From contig CAJTME010000011.1 in the NCBI GenBank assembly GCA_910577315.1, positions 44,770 through 108,769 on the forward strand: 64,000 nucleotides of DNA, read 5' to 3'. The position numbers were made by a program, and so were the translations under genes. The stretch comes from an uncultured Muribaculaceae bacterium. GTDB lineage: Bacteria; Bacteroidota; Bacteroidia; Bacteroidales; Muribaculaceae. The notes beneath the pieces were generated by a model that saw only the letters and a program-made list of their open reading frames with translations, had not been told where the DNA came from and searched no databases. Position 1 is the first letter of the stretch. The number at the start of each line of letters is the position of its first letter. Shown in pieces: positions 1-8,524 of this stretch.

Positions 1-458
<458 letters not shown>

Positions 459-459
<1 letters not shown>

Positions 460-989
460 TGTTGCCTGACAATATCACAATCTCCACCGCTTCCTTTGCC
501 CCAGTGGCGCCGTCGGTCTACCTCGGACTGATGGCCCGCAGAATGGCAGGGAGGCGGTGGTGGCTTTTTGCAATATCTTTCGCCGTGATAGCTACCGGCA
601 TATTCACCGACTGGCGCATATCGGTGATAGGGCTGATGCTCGTATTCATCGTATATCCCATGGTGATGTCGCTCGTAATGCTAAACCACGCCCTCGACCC
701 CGATGTAATATCGCGCTCGCGCACGACTGCGGCAACTTTCACCCGCGGCTACGTATTTCTTGCCGCCGCCCCATCCATGCGACCAGTAAGGAGGATTCCG
801 GGCACCCTGCCTAAGTCCTTGAAACTGGCCGTCGTGCCTGTAAAAAGCTTAACTGCAACCGGCGGAAGGCTTATTATTGAGACCGGCAGCCGCGTTCAGG
901 ATTTCGTGATTGTTCCCGAAGCTGCCGTGAGTCCCGGCGACATGCGCACGCTACTCAACGCCTTCAGCCCGATAGAGGAAGGTGTTTAG
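459..989 (+). CDS. Small membrane protein of unknown function
   Basis: A 176-residue protein whose ATG overlaps the stop of the M3 peptidase gene by one base. Residues ~32-50 and ~53-75 are hydrophobic and form a probable helical hairpin in the inner membrane. The rest (residues ~80-176) is soluble and contains strand-like stretches such as LIIETGSRVQDFVIVP. The overall plan (two membrane spans, then a small soluble domain) resembles YcxB-like proteins, but I do not recognise a family with confidence. It is followed by the fabG promoter, so it is probably the last gene of the peptidase operon. Confidence 0.6.
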
Positions 990-1013
990 GGAGTGTTTAT
1001 GATGCCCCCTAAA

Positions 1014-1043
1014 TTGCCAAACCGAAAATAATTCGTAACTTTG
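1014..1043 (+). promoter_or_regulatory. Bacteroidota-type promoter for fabG
   Basis: A TTG box at 1014-1016 is followed after 19 bases by TAACTTTG at 1036-1043, matching the TTTG / TAnnTTTG consensus of the Bacteroidota primary sigma factor. The fabG start is about 38 bases downstream of the -7 box. Confidence 0.65.
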
Positions 1044-1081
1044 CAGCCGGAAAATTCATTCAAACACAAAATATAAACCCT

Positions 1082-1828
1082 ATGAAACTTCTCGAAGGAA
1101 AGACCGCCCTCATCACCGGCGCGGCCCGCGGCATCGGCAAAGCCCTTGCCCTGCGTTTCGCCCAGGAAGGCGCAAACATCGCTTTCACCGACCTCGTAAT
1201 TGACGAAAACGGCAAGCAGACCGAAGCCGAAATCGCCGCCCTCGGCGTAAAGGTTAAAGGCTACGCCTCGAATGCCGCCAATTTTGAACAGACCAAAGAA
1301 GTCGTTGATCAGATCAAGAACGACTTTGGCCGCATCGACATCCTTGTCAACAACGCCGGCATCACCAAAGACGGCCTCATGATGCGCATGACCGAGCAGC
1401 AGTGGGACGCCGTTATCGCCGTAAACCTCAAGAGCGCGTTCAACTTCATCAACGCCGTGCTTCCCATCATGCTCCGCCAGCGTGAAGGCTCCATCATCAA
1501 CATGGCATCTGTAGTCGGCGTACACGGCAACGCCGGCCAGTCGAATTACGCCGCCTCCAAGGCAGGCCTCATCGCCCTCGCGAAGAGCATCGCTCAGGAA
1601 GTAGGCTCACGCGGCATCCGCGCCAACGCCATCGCCCCGGGCTTTATCGAAACAGCCATGACCGAGGCCCTTCCCGACGCAGTACGCGAAGAATGGATCA
1701 AGAAAATTCCCCTGCGCCGCGGCGGCAAGGTTGAGGACATCGCTTCTGTCGCCCTCTTCCTCGCATCCGACCTGTCGAGCTATGTATCCGGCCAGGTTAT
1801 CCAGGTTGACGGCGGCATGAACATGTAA
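1082..1828 (+). CDS. fabG: 3-oxoacyl-[acyl-carrier-protein] reductase FabG
   Basis: This 248-residue short-chain dehydrogenase reduces 3-oxoacyl-ACP to 3-hydroxyacyl-ACP with NADPH in fatty acid elongation in the cytoplasm. The N-terminal Rossmann motif is TGAARGIG (residues ~13-20), followed by NNAG and the catalytic Ser (NMASVVG), Tyr and Lys (YAASKAG), then the typical C-terminal PLRRGGKVEDIA and VDGGM. The length is normal for FabG. It has its own promoter and a strong terminator, so it appears monocistronic. Other SDR enzymes share these motifs, but the overall pattern fits FabG best. Confidence 0.92.
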   Translation: MKLLEGKTALITGAARGIGKALALRFAQEGANIAFTDLVIDENGKQTEAEIAALGVKVKGYASNAANFEQTKEVVDQIKNDFGRIDILVNNAGITKDGLMMRMTEQQWDAVIAVNLKSAFNFINAVLPIMLRQREGSIINMASVVGVHGNAGQSNYAASKAGLIALAKSIAQEVGSRGIRANAIAPGFIETAMTEALPDAVREEWIKKIPLRRGGKVEDIASVALFLASDLSSYVSGQVIQVDGGMNM

Positions 1829-2163
1829 TCCGTCCCCCGGAAAGGCTTACAAAACTCATACCGGCCATGCCGGTCATGACCCACCAGACGGTCATGACCG
1901 GCATGGCTCTTTTTCCGCCCAGACAGGCCGCATCCCGATTAACATTATTAACACCGCGCAACACTTCTGCCAAGTTAAAAGTTGGAAATATGTTATAAAA
2001 CATATTTTTAATAACTAACTATAATTCAGGGCAATAAACCAACCATTTTATAAACATTAATCTAATTTGCATTTTTTAAAACTGGATTATTTCACTATTC
2101 CCGCTTATTTTTGTAACTTTACAAAGTGTGAAAAAAGCACCGAAAAATTTTAACATTTTCGTC
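1829..2163. other. Intergenic region between fabG and ndk
   Basis: About 335 bases without a gene. It holds the fabG terminator at 1864-1912, an AT-rich tract, and a probable ndk -7 box TAACTTTA at 2114-2121. No further structured element is evident. Confidence 0.6.
1864..1912 (+). terminator. Rho-independent terminator after fabG
   Basis: A perfect 18-bp inverted repeat (1864-1881 with 1890-1907, eight-base loop) is followed by a T-rich tract. It ends the fabG transcript. Confidence 0.85.
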
Positions 2164-2631
2164 ATGGAGCAGACCTTCGTTATCCTAAAACCTTCCACCA
2201 TCCAGCGCAGTCTCGTGGGCGACGTGCTCACCCGCTTCCAGCGCAAGGGACTGTTCATCACCGGCATCAAGATGATGCAGCTCGACGAACAGATTCTGCG
2301 GATACACTACGCTCACCTTGTCGACCGTCCATTCTTCCCGATGCTCGTCAATTCGATGACCGTAACTCCCGTAATCGTGATGGTGCTTAAAGGCAAGGAT
2401 GCCGTTGCTGTCGTCCGCTCGATGGTTGGCGCAACCAATTGCCGCAACGCCGCTCCCGGCACCATACGCGGCGATTTCGGAATGTCGGGGCAGGAAAATA
2501 TCGTCCACGCCTCCGATTCTCCCGAAAACGCTGTAATCGAAATCAACCGCTTCTTCAAGCCGGAAGAAATCTTCGATTACCCCATCCCCACCCTGGCCGC
2601 GACTTACGCTCCCGATGAAATTGACCAATAA
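2164..2631 (+). CDS. ndk: Nucleoside diphosphate kinase
   Basis: This cytoplasmic enzyme (155 residues) moves the gamma phosphate between nucleoside triphosphates and diphosphates through a phospho-histidine. I chose the ATG at 2164 because the protein then begins MEQTFVILKPS, the normal Ndk N-terminus; an upstream GTG at 2128 would add a basic extension unlike the family. The active-site histidine lies in NIVHASDS, preceded by the RSMVGATN and GTIRGDFG nucleotide-site segments. A TAACTTTA box at 2114-2121 is the likely promoter. The next gene begins 15 bases downstream, so the two may be co-transcribed. Confidence 0.93.
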   Translation: MEQTFVILKPSTIQRSLVGDVLTRFQRKGLFITGIKMMQLDEQILRIHYAHLVDRPFFPMLVNSMTVTPVIVMVLKGKDAVAVVRSMVGATNCRNAAPGTIRGDFGMSGQENIVHASDSPENAVIEINRFFKPEEIFDYPIPTLAATYAPDEIDQ

Positions 2632-2646
2632 TTGTCCTGACCGCCC

Positions 2647-3651
2647 ATGAAACTCTCTCGCAAACTTACACTTCTCGGCTCACTCGCCTTCTCGATGATG
2701 CTTTCCGTCGGAGCTTTCGCCCAAAGCTACCGGCTTCCCGGCCAACACTCGGAACAGCACGGAAACCTTATCGCGTCGCAGAGCCACAATAATCTCGAGG
2801 TTGACAACACCACCAAGTATCTTGAATCCCTCTTCGCCGAAGAAGAAGAGCCCGAATTTGACATCTACACCGAAGGCTGGGAAAGCGGATTCGTAAACTG
2901 CTACAAGAACGCCACCGTTCCGCAAACTGCCGTAATCGACGTGAGCCACTATGCCATCCCCCACCCCGGGTATGTAACCTCTCCCTACGGCTACCGCAAG
3001 CGTTTCCGCCGAATGCACAAGGGCATTGACCTCAAGGCCAACACCGGCGATACCATCCGCGCGGCATTCGACGGCAAGGTGCGCCTCACCAAATACGAAC
3101 GCAAAGGCTACGGCTACTACGTTGTCCTCCGCCACACAAACGACCTTGAAACCGTCTACGGCCACCTGTCGAAATTCCTCGTAGAACCTGACCAGTATGT
3201 ACGCGCCGGCGACCCCATCGCCCTGGCAGGCAACACAGGCCGCTCGTTCGGCTCCCACCTCCATTTCGAGACGCGCTACATGGGATATGCCATCAACCCT
3301 GCGGCAATATTCGACTTTGCGAACCAGACAACGCATACCGACCTCTACACGTTCGACAAGAACACCTACCAGAACGCCCGAAACTTCTCGCCCGAGGCCA
3401 ATGCGGCCTACGCAGCCAACTACCGCGCCACGCACAAGGTCGAATTCGGCAACAAAAAGACCGCCGAACCCAAGGCGTCGGCTTCAAAGTCGTCTTCAAA
3501 GAACTCCCACCGCAGCGTAAAGGTGAAAAAAGGCGATACCCTCAGCCGCATCGCATCGCGCAACGGCACAACAGTCCAGGCCCTCTGCCGCCTCAACGGC
3601 ATAAAGTCATCGGCAAAGCTCCGCCCCGGTCAGACACTCAAGGTAAAATAA
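2647..3651 (+). CDS. Exported M23 peptidase with C-terminal LysM domain
   Basis: A 334-residue exported protein with a signal peptide (residues 1-26, ending GAFAQ). The LytM/M23 peptidase core (~residues 100-220) carries GYRKRFRRMHKGIDL (first zinc His and Asp) and the HLHFETR motif. A basic Ser/Lys-rich linker leads to one LysM repeat (VKKGDTLSRIASRNGTT to the end) that binds peptidoglycan. The enzyme probably cuts peptide cross-links in the cell wall; both zinc motifs are intact. It lies close behind ndk on the same strand. Confidence 0.9.
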   Translation: MKLSRKLTLLGSLAFSMMLSVGAFAQSYRLPGQHSEQHGNLIASQSHNNLEVDNTTKYLESLFAEEEEPEFDIYTEGWESGFVNCYKNATVPQTAVIDVSHYAIPHPGYVTSPYGYRKRFRRMHKGIDLKANTGDTIRAAFDGKVRLTKYERKGYGYYVVLRHTNDLETVYGHLSKFLVEPDQYVRAGDPIALAGNTGRSFGSHLHFETRYMGYAINPAAIFDFANQTTHTDLYTFDKNTYQNARNFSPEANAAYAANYRATHKVEFGNKKTAEPKASASKSSSKNSHRSVKVKKGDTLSRIASRNGTTVQALCRLNGIKSSAKLRPGQTLKVK

Positions 3652-3722
3652 CCGGTGTCGGTTTCAGGACATTCCTGAAATAATCCACAAAAAAATACAC
3701 AGCCGCCTATCGGCGGACGACC

Positions 3723-3785
3723 CGCAAACGGACAAACGTTGAACCGGCCATAAAAGGCCATAAGTCAAATGTTTGTCCGTTTGCG
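3723..3785. repeat. Perfect 15-bp inverted repeat between two genes
   Basis: The arm CGCAAACGGACAAAC at 3723-3737 is the exact reverse complement of 3771-3785. The 33-base interior carries two GGCC boxes that can pair (3755-3768 region). It may be a transcription terminator/cruciform of the M23 gene or an operator for the next gene. No T-run follows, so a classic terminator is not certain. Confidence 0.6.
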
Positions 3786-3840
3786 CGTTGTCAACCATAT
3801 GCTTCATATCCTCATCACCTCACAACCACACCATCCGCTT

Positions 3841-4830
3841 ATGAAAAGGCTCATATCGATATTTCTGCTGCTGACGGCCTTCATAACTGCAAAAGCCGAG
3901 CTTTCCGAGAAAGCCATACGCGACATAATAATCAAGTGTGACGTTGCCGATACAGTGCTGCAGGCGCCGGACGCTCCGACGTTCTGGCAGCTCCTGCGCC
4001 ACACGAACCCGGAATTTCGCAAAACCGCCAAATCGCTCGCTTCGTCGGGCGACCGCGACATCAAACGCGAACTGATAAATGAGCTGAGCAACTGCGACCA
4101 ATATTTCCGCACCGTGCCTACCGCGCCAGGTCTGTATGATTTGAGCGAGCATATAGTGGAATCGAGCGGAATAAGGGCGATAAGCCCAACCGCGACACTC
4201 ACGATAACTGACGAAAGTGACATTGCCGTTTTCGGCTATCCCAACGGCTACCTTTTCATGACCGGCGGGCTGCACAAGGCTGTGACAGGCGATACGACCG
4301 TGCTGCGGTCATTGTTTGCGGCCGAAGCAGCCCATTATGCGCTCCAGCATGCCTATGCCCACAATAAGTACGAGAAGAAACGCCGCAACCGCCATCGTTT
4401 CTGGCGCATATTCGGCGCCGTGGCTCTAACGGGCGCGTCGGTGCTCGCCGATAATGCGACCGACGGGTACTTCCCGGTCGAACTCGGACTGATGGCCGCC
4501 ACAGCCATAGCGACCACAGATGTGGTCATCCGCTATCCCATGCGCTACACGCCCATGCAGATTTACGAAGCCGACATTGTGGCCTACCGCTACTGCCAGC
4601 TTGCGTTCGGCTCAGGGCTGCATTACATAATGGCCCTTCGGCTCGTGGGAAACGACCTGGACGCATCAGCCGCAATGATGGCTAACGCTCCGACCGTGGC
4701 CGACCGCATATCAGTGCTTCAATACCTCGACACTCATCCCGAGATACGCAGCCGGGTAAAAACCCGCAACACGCGGCCTAAGTACATAAAGAAATATTTC
4801 GACCCCTTCCTGCCGTCAAACTACCGTTGA
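3841..4830 (+). CDS. M48-like peptidase relative with incomplete zinc site
   Basis: I start this 329-residue protein at ATG 3841, which gives a clear signal peptide (MKRLISIFLLLTAFITAKA); an in-frame start at 3769 would add an unlikely leader running through an inverted repeat. The centre resembles M48 peptidases: residues 161-170 read AEAAHYALQH, aligning with the HExxHxxxxH zinc helix, and EAD at residue 243 aligns with the third zinc ligand. The first histidine is Ala161, so normal zinc binding is doubtful. A hydrophobic pair (~residues 195-235) lies between the two motifs. It was probably a periplasmic or membrane-linked protease and may now be a pseudo-enzyme. The 3' end overlaps the convergent ComEC gene by ten bases. 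Confidence 0.6.
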   Translation: MKRLISIFLLLTAFITAKAELSEKAIRDIIIKCDVADTVLQAPDAPTFWQLLRHTNPEFRKTAKSLASSGDRDIKRELINELSNCDQYFRTVPTAPGLYDLSEHIVESSGIRAISPTATLTITDESDIAVFGYPNGYLFMTGGLHKAVTGDTTVLRSLFAAEAAHYALQHAYAHNKYEKKRRNRHRFWRIFGAVALTGASVLADNATDGYFPVELGLMAATAIATTDVVIRYPMRYTPMQIYEADIVAYRYCQLAFGSGLHYIMALRLVGNDLDASAAMMANAPTVADRISVLQYLDTHPEIRSRVKTRNTRPKYIKKYFDPFLPSNYR

Positions 4831-6620
4831 ACACGCCTGCGTACAACCACTCCGCCCTGCCGTCTGTAAGGCCCAAGGGTGAAGTCGGAAGCAGTGACCA
4901 TGACCGTGTCAACACCACGGACATCAAGATATTCCGTCAGTTCGCGCATCGCCCGGCGCGACGAAGATTCCACAAGATGTGGCCGGCACCTTGGCACGAG
5001 CACAGCTTTGTTGCCATGACGCACCAAGAGTGGCACATTTTCTTTCCGTCCCACCGAAAACGCCTCACTGACGGGGTCGGCATCAGCCACCGCAGGCACC
5101 AGCAGCAGGCAAACACCCACCGCGCATACGGCACAAATCCGCCATGTGCGGCGCGTGACATTCATCAGGATGGCAACAGACACCACGGCCAACCCGAACA
5201 GCATTGCCTGAAGTCCACTGACATAGAGGCCTGACAATTCAGCCCACCCCATTGACGACAGCCATTGTGTAAACATATCAACAAAACCGACGATATGGTC
5301 AATGCCCCGTTCAATCCATGAAATCCTGACACCGAAACAGCCTGCCACAACCAGCACAATCCCACCCGTCATCAAAACCGGCAACAGGCCAACCACAAGA
5401 AGGTTTGACAGCACAAACACCAATGGAAAACGGTGAAAATAGAACACTGTCAGCGCCATTGTTCCAAGCACCGCCCCCAATGTCACCGCAACGGCCTCGC
5501 CAATCCTGAATTTCCATCCATCGCGCGGAGAAAAAGGGTTCAATGGCCCGGCAAACGCCAGAATACCAAGCACAGCGCACACCGACAGCTGAAATCCGAC
5601 AGAGAAGAGGCTGTATGGCCACAGGGCCAGGAGGACAAGAATGGCGATGCAGAGTGAATTTAACGTGTTCACCCCCCGGCCAACAATGCCGCCAAGCATG
5701 AATACAGACAGCATGACCCCGGCCCTGACTGCCGACTCAGGCATCCCGACCATCGCCACATAGCCCCAGAGCATCAACAGCGACAGGGCAATGCGCAGCC
5801 GGGCAGCCGAGGGCCACGCCCTCAGCGGGAAAAGAGCCAGCCCAACGAGCATCACAATCATACCGACATGGAAGCCGCTAAGGGCCAGCGCATGCGCCAA
5901 TCCTGTGGCACGGAAATTATCACGCATGTCGGATTCGAGCTCATCTCCATTACCTGTAATCAACGCAGTCAACAACCCGTAGGACTTGTCAGACAGTCCG
6001 CTATGTGCAAGAACTCTGATTACTTCGCGGCGCCGCGACGCAAACCATGCGGTCATGGATGGCTCTACGCCGCCTTCGGTCATCTCCTCCTCCGCAATAA
6101 AAGCCCCCGCCACTACCTTTCTTTTCAAAAACAAAGTGGAATAATCGGCCTGATATGGAAAATGGCCACCGGCATCAAGAGGCTCAATATCGGCCCGGAA
6201 CCGAACCTTTGCCCCCACAGCCGGTTCAATCCACCGTGGCAGCGACGCCACCTGCATTCCAAAAGGTTCCACGGCAACCATACGTCCGGCATACTCCACA
6301 GAATCGGCACGCACGACCAGCGTCTGCGCCCGCCGGGTGTTGTACACACTCTCTATCACACCACTGACCGTCCTTTCACCGCCTCCGAACACCCACGGCG
6401 GTGCTTCCGCCGCTCGGTTAGCTTCCGCTACAATCCACCCGGCAGCGACGGCATACAGGCCGAACGCGATATATTGCCGACGACATACCATGAACATCAC
6501 TCCAACGGCCGTCACGACAGCCGGCAGCCACCATCCGCACCCTTTCCACCATAACAAAATACCCGCCATCCAGCCAACAGCAGCCGGAAGAGCGGGTAAG
6601 TATGAGAAAGGCGGCTTCAT
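4821..6620 (-). CDS. ComEC/Rec2-family membrane protein
   Basis: A 599-residue polytopic protein with an N-terminal membrane pair, a DUF4131-like soluble segment (~residues 80-190) and a competence domain of many helices whose signature is GLAHALALSGFHVG (~residue 245). ComEC forms the channel that carries single-stranded DNA across the inner membrane in natural transformation. The protein ends after the membrane domain (~residue 520) with a short tail and lacks the C-terminal metallo-beta-lactamase domain of Bacillus ComEC, a shorter architecture seen in many Bacteroidota. No other competence gene is nearby. Its DNA uptake role is inferred from family only. Confidence 0.85.
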   Translation of the reverse strand: MKPPFSYLPALPAAVGWMAGILLWWKGCGWWLPAVVTAVGVMFMVCRRQYIAFGLYAVAAGWIVAEANRAAEAPPWVFGGGERTVSGVIESVYNTRRAQTLVVRADSVEYAGRMVAVEPFGMQVASLPRWIEPAVGAKVRFRADIEPLDAGGHFPYQADYSTLFLKRKVVAGAFIAEEEMTEGGVEPSMTAWFASRRREVIRVLAHSGLSDKSYGLLTALITGNGDELESDMRDNFRATGLAHALALSGFHVGMIVMLVGLALFPLRAWPSAARLRIALSLLMLWGYVAMVGMPESAVRAGVMLSVFMLGGIVGRGVNTLNSLCIAILVLLALWPYSLFSVGFQLSVCAVLGILAFAGPLNPFSPRDGWKFRIGEAVAVTLGAVLGTMALTVFYFHRFPLVFVLSNLLVVGLLPVLMTGGIVLVVAGCFGVRISWIERGIDHIVGFVDMFTQWLSSMGWAELSGLYVSGLQAMLFGLAVVSVAILMNVTRRTWRICAVCAVGVCLLLVPAVADADPVSEAFSVGRKENVPLLVRHGNKAVLVPRCRPHLVESSSRRAMRELTEYLDVRGVDTVMVTASDFTLGPYRRQGGVVVRRRVQR

Positions 6621-6643
6621 GCCGTCGACTTGTTATGTACGGA

Positions 6644-7597
6644 TTATTGCACCGTACGGAGCACTACAAACAGGCTGGATACGCTGATAATCACCCACAG
6701 GGCGACAGCAAGCATCAATGGCTTGATACCCACGCTCTTAATCATCTTTATGGTGAGCGATGCGCCAATCATGAACAGAGTCACGACCATACCGCGCTTG
6801 GCAATCCACACCATCGTGGCGGTGAAGGCCTCGGGCAGGGGAACATAAGTGTTCACGATCATGGCCAGCACGAAGATGAAGATAAACCATGGAATTGAGA
6901 CTTTCCCGGTCTTGTCGCGGAAAATAAACATCGTGGCGAATGCAAGCGGAATTATCCACAATGCACGGGTGAGTTTGATAAGTGTGGCCGTCTGCAGCGC
7001 GACCTCACCGTACACTTCGCCGGCACCGACCACCGACGAGGTGTCGTGAATGGCGATTGCAGCCCATGTGCCGAACTGTGTCTGCGTCATGTCGAGCATG
7101 TGGCCAAGCGGGGGGAACACGAAGAGAGCGATGGAGTTGAGGATGAAAATAACACCGAGCGAAACCGCCATCTCGTCGGTATCGGCTTTAAGGACCGGGC
7201 CCACAGCCGCAATGGCACTGCCGCCGCAAATGGCCGTGCCGGACGAGATGAGGTAGGATGTCTTGCGGTTGAGGTGCAACCAGTAGCCGAACAGGACACC
7301 CATTGCCATCACGCCGACCACCGACACCACGGTGAACATCATGCCGTCGGCGCCTGACTTGAGCGATTCCTGCAAGTTCATGTTAAAGCCGAGGCACACC
7401 ACGGCGACCTGAAGCAAATACTTGGAACACTTCTTGTTAAATTTCGGAAAGGGATTCTCGAACACAAACGCATACACCAGTCCGCAGAGCAACGCTATCG
7501 GAGCCGAAATGACGGCCCATTGCATGCCGAATGCGGCAAACGGGATGACTATGAGCGCTATAATCGTGATATACACGATTTTTGAAAGGGTTTTCAT
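6644..7597 (-). CDS. UPF0324 (YeiH-like) membrane transporter
   Basis: A 317-residue inner membrane protein of the YeiH/UPF0324 family, often labelled putative sulfate exporter. Around ten hydrophobic helices are visible. Family hallmarks include LQVAVVCLGFNMN (~residue 65), SSGTAICGGSAIAAVGPV (~residue 120) and AIHDTSSVVGAG (~residue 185). The start is ATG 7597, followed by MKTLSKIVYITII; a TTG 15 bases upstream is less likely. It lies 28 bases downstream of aroE on the same strand and may share its promoter. The substrate is not established from the sequence. Confidence 0.85.
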   Translation of the reverse strand: MKTLSKIVYITIIALIVIPFAAFGMQWAVISAPIALLCGLVYAFVFENPFPKFNKKCSKYLLQVAVVCLGFNMNLQESLKSGADGMMFTVVSVVGVMAMGVLFGYWLHLNRKTSYLISSGTAICGGSAIAAVGPVLKADTDEMAVSLGVIFILNSIALFVFPPLGHMLDMTQTQFGTWAAIAIHDTSSVVGAGEVYGEVALQTATLIKLTRALWIIPLAFATMFIFRDKTGKVSIPWFIFIFVLAMIVNTYVPLPEAFTATMVWIAKRGMVVTLFMIGASLTIKMIKSVGIKPLMLAVALWVIISVSSLFVVLRTVQ

Positions 7598-7625
7598 ATA
7601 AGCTTGTAGCAATTTACATTATAGA

Positions 7626-8393
7626 TTATTTTTTCCAGATATTCCACGAAACGAAGGCTTGCAAAAGCAGCATTTCAAGGCCGTTTTTTACCGTGGCGCC
7701 ATGAGCCGCAGCGCGCCTCATGAAAAGGGTCACATCGGGATTATACAGCAGGTCATAGCAGATATGGTCTTCGCCAAGAGCCTCATAGGGAATATCAGGA
7801 CATTCGTCCACGTGGGGATACATTCCAAGCGGAGTTGTGTTGACTATGACCTTATATTCATCCAGCAGGGTCGGGGTAACGTCACCGTATGTAATGACAC
7901 CCTTCTTTGCCGTACGCGACACTTTAAGCGTATCAAGGCCAAGTTTCCTGAGGGCGAACTCAACGGCTTTTGATGCTCCGCCCGTACCGAGAATCAGCGC
8001 TTTGGCATGCACGACCGGCTTGAGCATGGGCTTTATCGAGTCGCCGAAACCAACGCAGTCGCTGTTGTAGCCTTTCAACGAACGCGAACCGTCAGGCTGG
8101 CGGAACACCTTCACGACATTTACAGCTCCTATTGCCTTAGCCTCGGGGTCGATGGCATCAAGATACTTGAAAATCTGTTCCTTATATGGAATAGTCACAT
8201 TAAAGCCGGCGAGGTTCTGGTGAGCGGCCAGCATCTCGGGCACGCGGTCAATCGTCTTGATTTCAAAATTGACATATCGCGCGTTGATTTTCTCCGACTC
8301 AAACTTTTGGTTGAAGAAATTCTGAGAGAACGAGTGCCCCAAAGGGAACCCAATCAGTCCGAACAGGCGTTCATAGTTGCCGTTGCCAATCAT
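7626..8393 (-). CDS. aroE: Shikimate dehydrogenase
   Basis: This 255-residue enzyme reduces 3-dehydroshikimate to shikimate with NADPH in aromatic amino acid synthesis. Substrate-site motifs are GFPLGHSFSQ near the N-terminus, GFNVTIPYKE, and the GYNSDCVGF loop. The NADP site is ILGTGGASKA, and NTTPLGMYP is typical of AroE. The ATG at 8393 is chosen because it leaves about 20 bases after the promoter box; a TTG at 8435 would lie upstream of the promoter -7 element. Length is close to the family norm. Confidence 0.93.
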   Translation of the reverse strand: MIGNGNYERLFGLIGFPLGHSFSQNFFNQKFESEKINARYVNFEIKTIDRVPEMLAAHQNLAGFNVTIPYKEQIFKYLDAIDPEAKAIGAVNVVKVFRQPDGSRSLKGYNSDCVGFGDSIKPMLKPVVHAKALILGTGGASKAVEFALRKLGLDTLKVSRTAKKGVITYGDVTPTLLDEYKVIVNTTPLGMYPHVDECPDIPYEALGEDHICYDLLYNPDVTLFMRRAAAHGATVKNGLEMLLLQAFVSWNIWKK

Positions 8394-8412
8394 ATCGTTA
8401 TGTTTTAGACCA

Positions 8413-8443
8413 CAAAGATATGAAATTTCCTCCAAGCATCAAA
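8413..8443 (-). promoter_or_regulatory. Promoter of aroE
   Basis: On the minus strand TTTG (8443-8440) and TATCTTTG (8420-8413) are separated by 19 bases, a full match to the Bacteroidota consensus. Its position fixes the aroE start at 8393. Confidence 0.8.
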
Positions 8444-8524
8444 ATAAGACAGCCCATGGATTTGCGAAATCCGGGCATACGGATTGCCCGTACGCCCGGA
8501 TTGATATGCAGTGGGAAGATTGCC

